Source: an uncultured Lachnospiraceae bacterium
GTDB lineage: Bacteria > Bacillota > Clostridia > Lachnospirales > Anaerotignaceae
NCBI GenBank assembly: GCA_944384285.1
Contig: CALWSX010000178.1
Location: 1 to 7,568 of the forward strand
Direction of reading: 5' to 3'
Length of the DNA stretch: 7,568 nucleotides
Shown here piece by piece: positions 6,169 to 7,568 of this stretch (positions are counted from its first letter, which is position 1; the number at the start of each line of letters is the position of its first letter). A model generated the notes under the pieces. That model did not search any database. It saw only the letters and a list, made by a program, of their open reading frames with translations, and had not been told where the DNA came from. The position numbers were made by a program, and so were the translations under genes.

Positions 6169-6867
6169 ATGAAAATACTTGCGATAGAATCTTCTGCTAC
6201 AGCAGCAAGCGTTGCTCTTACAGAAGACAATAAGCTTATTTCGTGTTATACAGTAAATCATACTTTAACACATTCTGAAACATTAATGCCTATGATAGAC
6301 AGAATTTTGAAGGTATCTGAAACAGATATAAATACATTAGATTATATTGCGTGTATAAGTGGCCCGGGATCATTTACGGGCCTTAGAATAGGTGCAGCAA
6401 CAGCAAAAGGTTTAGCGCTTGGACTTGATAAAAAAATAGTTCCTGTTCCTACTTTAGATGCTCTTGCTTATAATTTATATAATTGCAGTTCAGTTATATG
6501 CCCTGTTATGGACGCAAGGAGAAATCAAGCTTATTTTGCTTTTTATACATGGCGTAACGGGAAGTTTGAAAGAATAACAGATTATTATTGCGAAACATTT
6601 GATAAAGTAATTGAAATGGCTAAAAATTATGATAAAGATGTTTTGTTTGTCGGAGACGGTTTAAAAGTTTTTACCGAAATTATTTTGGAAAATGGGTTTA
6701 GAGTTGCACCTCCAAATTGTAATTTGCAAAATGCAGCATCAGTTGCAAGTTTGGCGTATGAACTTATAAAAATGGGCTGTGCAGTTAACAGCGAAGAGTT
6801 TAAACCGTTTTATGTTAGAAAACCTCAGGCAGAACGTGAGCTTTTAGAAAAACAAAATAAAAAGTAG
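6169..6867 (+). CDS. tsaB: tRNA threonylcarbamoyladenosine biosynthesis protein TsaB
   Basis: TsaB is a non-catalytic ASKHA-fold partner of TsaD, needed for t6A synthesis on tRNA. The 232 residues show the diagnostic N-terminus MKILAIESSATAASVAL, HSETLMPMIDRIL (35-47), GPGSFTGLRIG (65-75), VPTLDALA (93-100) and MDARRNQAYFAFY (114-126), and end with the common YVRKPQAE segment. The full domain is present at normal length. The Shine-Dalgarno AGAGGA (6158-6163) lies inside the last codons of tsaE, five bases before the ATG, giving tight coupling. No tsaD gene is present in this window, so the complete complex must draw on a gene elsewhere. Confidence 0.97.
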   Translation: MKILAIESSATAASVALTEDNKLISCYTVNHTLTHSETLMPMIDRILKVSETDINTLDYIACISGPGSFTGLRIGAATAKGLALGLDKKIVPVPTLDALAYNLYNCSSVICPVMDARRNQAYFAFYTWRNGKFERITDYYCETFDKVIEMAKNYDKDVLFVGDGLKVFTEIILENGFRVAPPNCNLQNAASVASLAYELIKMGCAVNSEEFKPFYVRKPQAERELLEKQNKK

Positions 6868-6879
6868 AGGAAATAAAAA

Positions 6880-7335
6880 ATGATAGAAATAGTAAGAATG
6901 GATCTTCAGCATGTAGACGAAGTTGCAAGAATAGAAAGAGATACTTTTCCTATGTTTTGGACAAAACAGGATTTTATAAATGAAGTTACAACAAATAAGC
7001 TTGCTATATATTTTGTAGCTTTAAAAGATGGAAAAGTAGTTGGATATGCCGGAATGTGGCATGTTGTAACAGAGGGACACATAACAAATATTGCAGTTGA
7101 CAGTGAGTATAGGAGAATGGGAATTGGCCGTATGCTTGTTGAGGCTTTAATAAAACAGGCTGAAGAGCTTAATATGATTGGCATTACATTAGAAGTAAAA
7201 ATTTCTAATTTAACTGCTCAGCACCTTTACACAAGTCTTGGTTTTAAACCGGAAGGCATAAGAAAAAAATATTATTCTGATACAGGCGAAGATGCTGTAG
7301 TTATGTGGAAACATTTTGATGTTAATTTTGAATAA
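6880..7335 (+). CDS. rimI: GNAT N-acetyltransferase, RimI family
   Basis: RimI acetylates protein N-termini using acetyl-CoA; the classical substrate is ribosomal protein S18, although broader or different substrates are likely outside Enterobacteria. The 151-residue protein has the N-terminal region with IERDTFPMFWT, the strand TNIAVD (69-74), the acetyl-CoA loop RRMGIGRM (78-85), and LEVKISNLTAQHLYTSLGF (104-122), where E105 and Y117 correspond to the catalytic Glu and Tyr of E. coli RimI (E103, Y115). The family's LEVR is LEVK here. The C-terminal KYYSDTGEDAVVMWK also fits. AGAGG (6866-6870) overlaps the tsaB stop codon nine bases ahead of the ATG. Its position after tsaE-tsaB is the standard Firmicutes arrangement and strengthens the call. 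Confidence 0.94.
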   Translation: MIEIVRMDLQHVDEVARIERDTFPMFWTKQDFINEVTTNKLAIYFVALKDGKVVGYAGMWHVVTEGHITNIAVDSEYRRMGIGRMLVEALIKQAEELNMIGITLEVKISNLTAQHLYTSLGFKPEGIRKKYYSDTGEDAVVMWKHFDVNFE

Positions 7336-7351
7336 AATTTCTAAAATTTTA
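7333..7351. repeat. Short A/T palindrome at the rimI stop
   Basis: TAAAATTT (7333-7340) and AAATTTTA (7344-7351) form a perfect 8-bp A/T-only inverted repeat around CTA, starting on the rimI stop codon and ending just before the next ribosome site. It is too weak for a normal terminator and may be chance in AT-rich DNA; it could mildly attenuate between rimI and the next gene. Confidence 0.25.
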
Positions 7352-7368
7352 TAAGGCGGTGGTTTTTA

Positions 7369-7568
7369 ATGTCAACTTTGAAAGAATTAACTTATGAAGA
7401 ATTAAAAAATGATGACAGTTTAAATGTTTTAAATTTTGAAACCACAAATGATATTGAGGCATTTGACCATGAGTTTATAGGTCAGGAAAGAGCCGTAAAA
7501 GCTTTTGATTTTGGGCTTCAGGTAAAAATGAAGGGCTATAATATATACATGCTTGGCCCATCAGGTAC
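7369..7568 (+). CDS. Lon-related AAA+ protease (LonB/COG1067-like), N-terminal part, 3' truncated
   Basis: The frame runs from ATG 7369 to the right edge, showing 66 complete residues. The pattern FETTNDIEAFDHEFIGQERAVKAF followed by GLQVKMKGYNIYMLGPSGT matches the start of the Lon-related ATP-dependent protease family (AAA_32 type, with a C-terminal Lon Ser/Lys protease domain beyond the window), distinct from classical LonA, which has a long substrate-binding N-domain. The window ends just before the expected GK[TS] of Walker A, so neither ATPase completeness nor the protease dyad can be checked. The ribosome site AAGGCGGTG (7353-7361) differs from the ideal at one base and is seven bases from the ATG. 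The gap from rimI is 33 bases, so it may be read from the same transcript. Function in this organism is unknown; ATP-dependent proteolysis is inferred from the family. Confidence 0.85.
   Translation, partial: MSTLKELTYEELKNDDSLNVLNFETTNDIEAFDHEFIGQERAVKAFDFGLQVKMKGYNIYMLGPSG

Noticed and set aside
6906..7184. Open frame of 92 codons antisense to rimI
   Set aside because: It overlaps the conserved acetyl-CoA-binding region of rimI on the opposite strand and has no recognisable motif.

Overview
The window looks like chromosomal housekeeping DNA from a very AT-rich, low-GC Gram-positive bacterium, most likely an endospore-forming Clostridia lineage. Support for this comes from strong A/T bias at third codon positions, purine-rich Shine-Dalgarno sites (AGGAG, AAGGAG, GGAGGAG), a spore-cortex-type polysaccharide deacetylase, and clostridial-style phospholipid enzymes. 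I saw no phage, transposon, CRISPR array, rRNA or tRNA. No gap between genes exceeds about 155 bases.

Layout. (1) Bases 2-463 hold the C-terminal part of a protein resembling flagellin lysine-N-methylase (FliB), cut off by the left edge. (2) Bases 618-2093 hold pssA and psd with no bases between them. Together they convert CDP-diacylglycerol to phosphatidylserine and then to phosphatidylethanolamine. A clear hairpin terminator at 2101-2125 closes this unit. (3) Bases 2144-2620 on the minus strand encode a small flavodoxin-like protein, convergent with psd and sharing the terminator region. (4) Bases 2756-4615 encode a compact UvrD/PcrA-type DNA helicase, divergent from the flavodoxin gene. 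(5) Bases 4752-7335 form a tight plus-strand run: pdaA-like lipoprotein deacetylase, tsaE, tsaB and rimI. A Lon-related AAA+ protease gene starts at 7369 and runs off the right edge.

TsaE and TsaB belong to the machinery that makes N6-threonylcarbamoyladenosine (t6A) on tRNAs. RimI is the usual companion acetyltransferase. The partner tsaD is not in the window. The sporulation-type deacetylase ends only 14 bases before tsaE, so it is probably co-transcribed with the t6A genes, which is an unexpected pairing.

I did not find an undescribed multi-gene system. The points most worth a second look are a Psd that has Cys at the position of a normally catalytic His, a PdaA-type deacetylase that is apparently a lipoprotein on a Thr/Glu-rich stalk, and its placement at the head of a t6A operon. 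Two starts were moved downstream to ATG codons with properly spaced Shine-Dalgarno sites (helicase 2756, deacetylase 4752).
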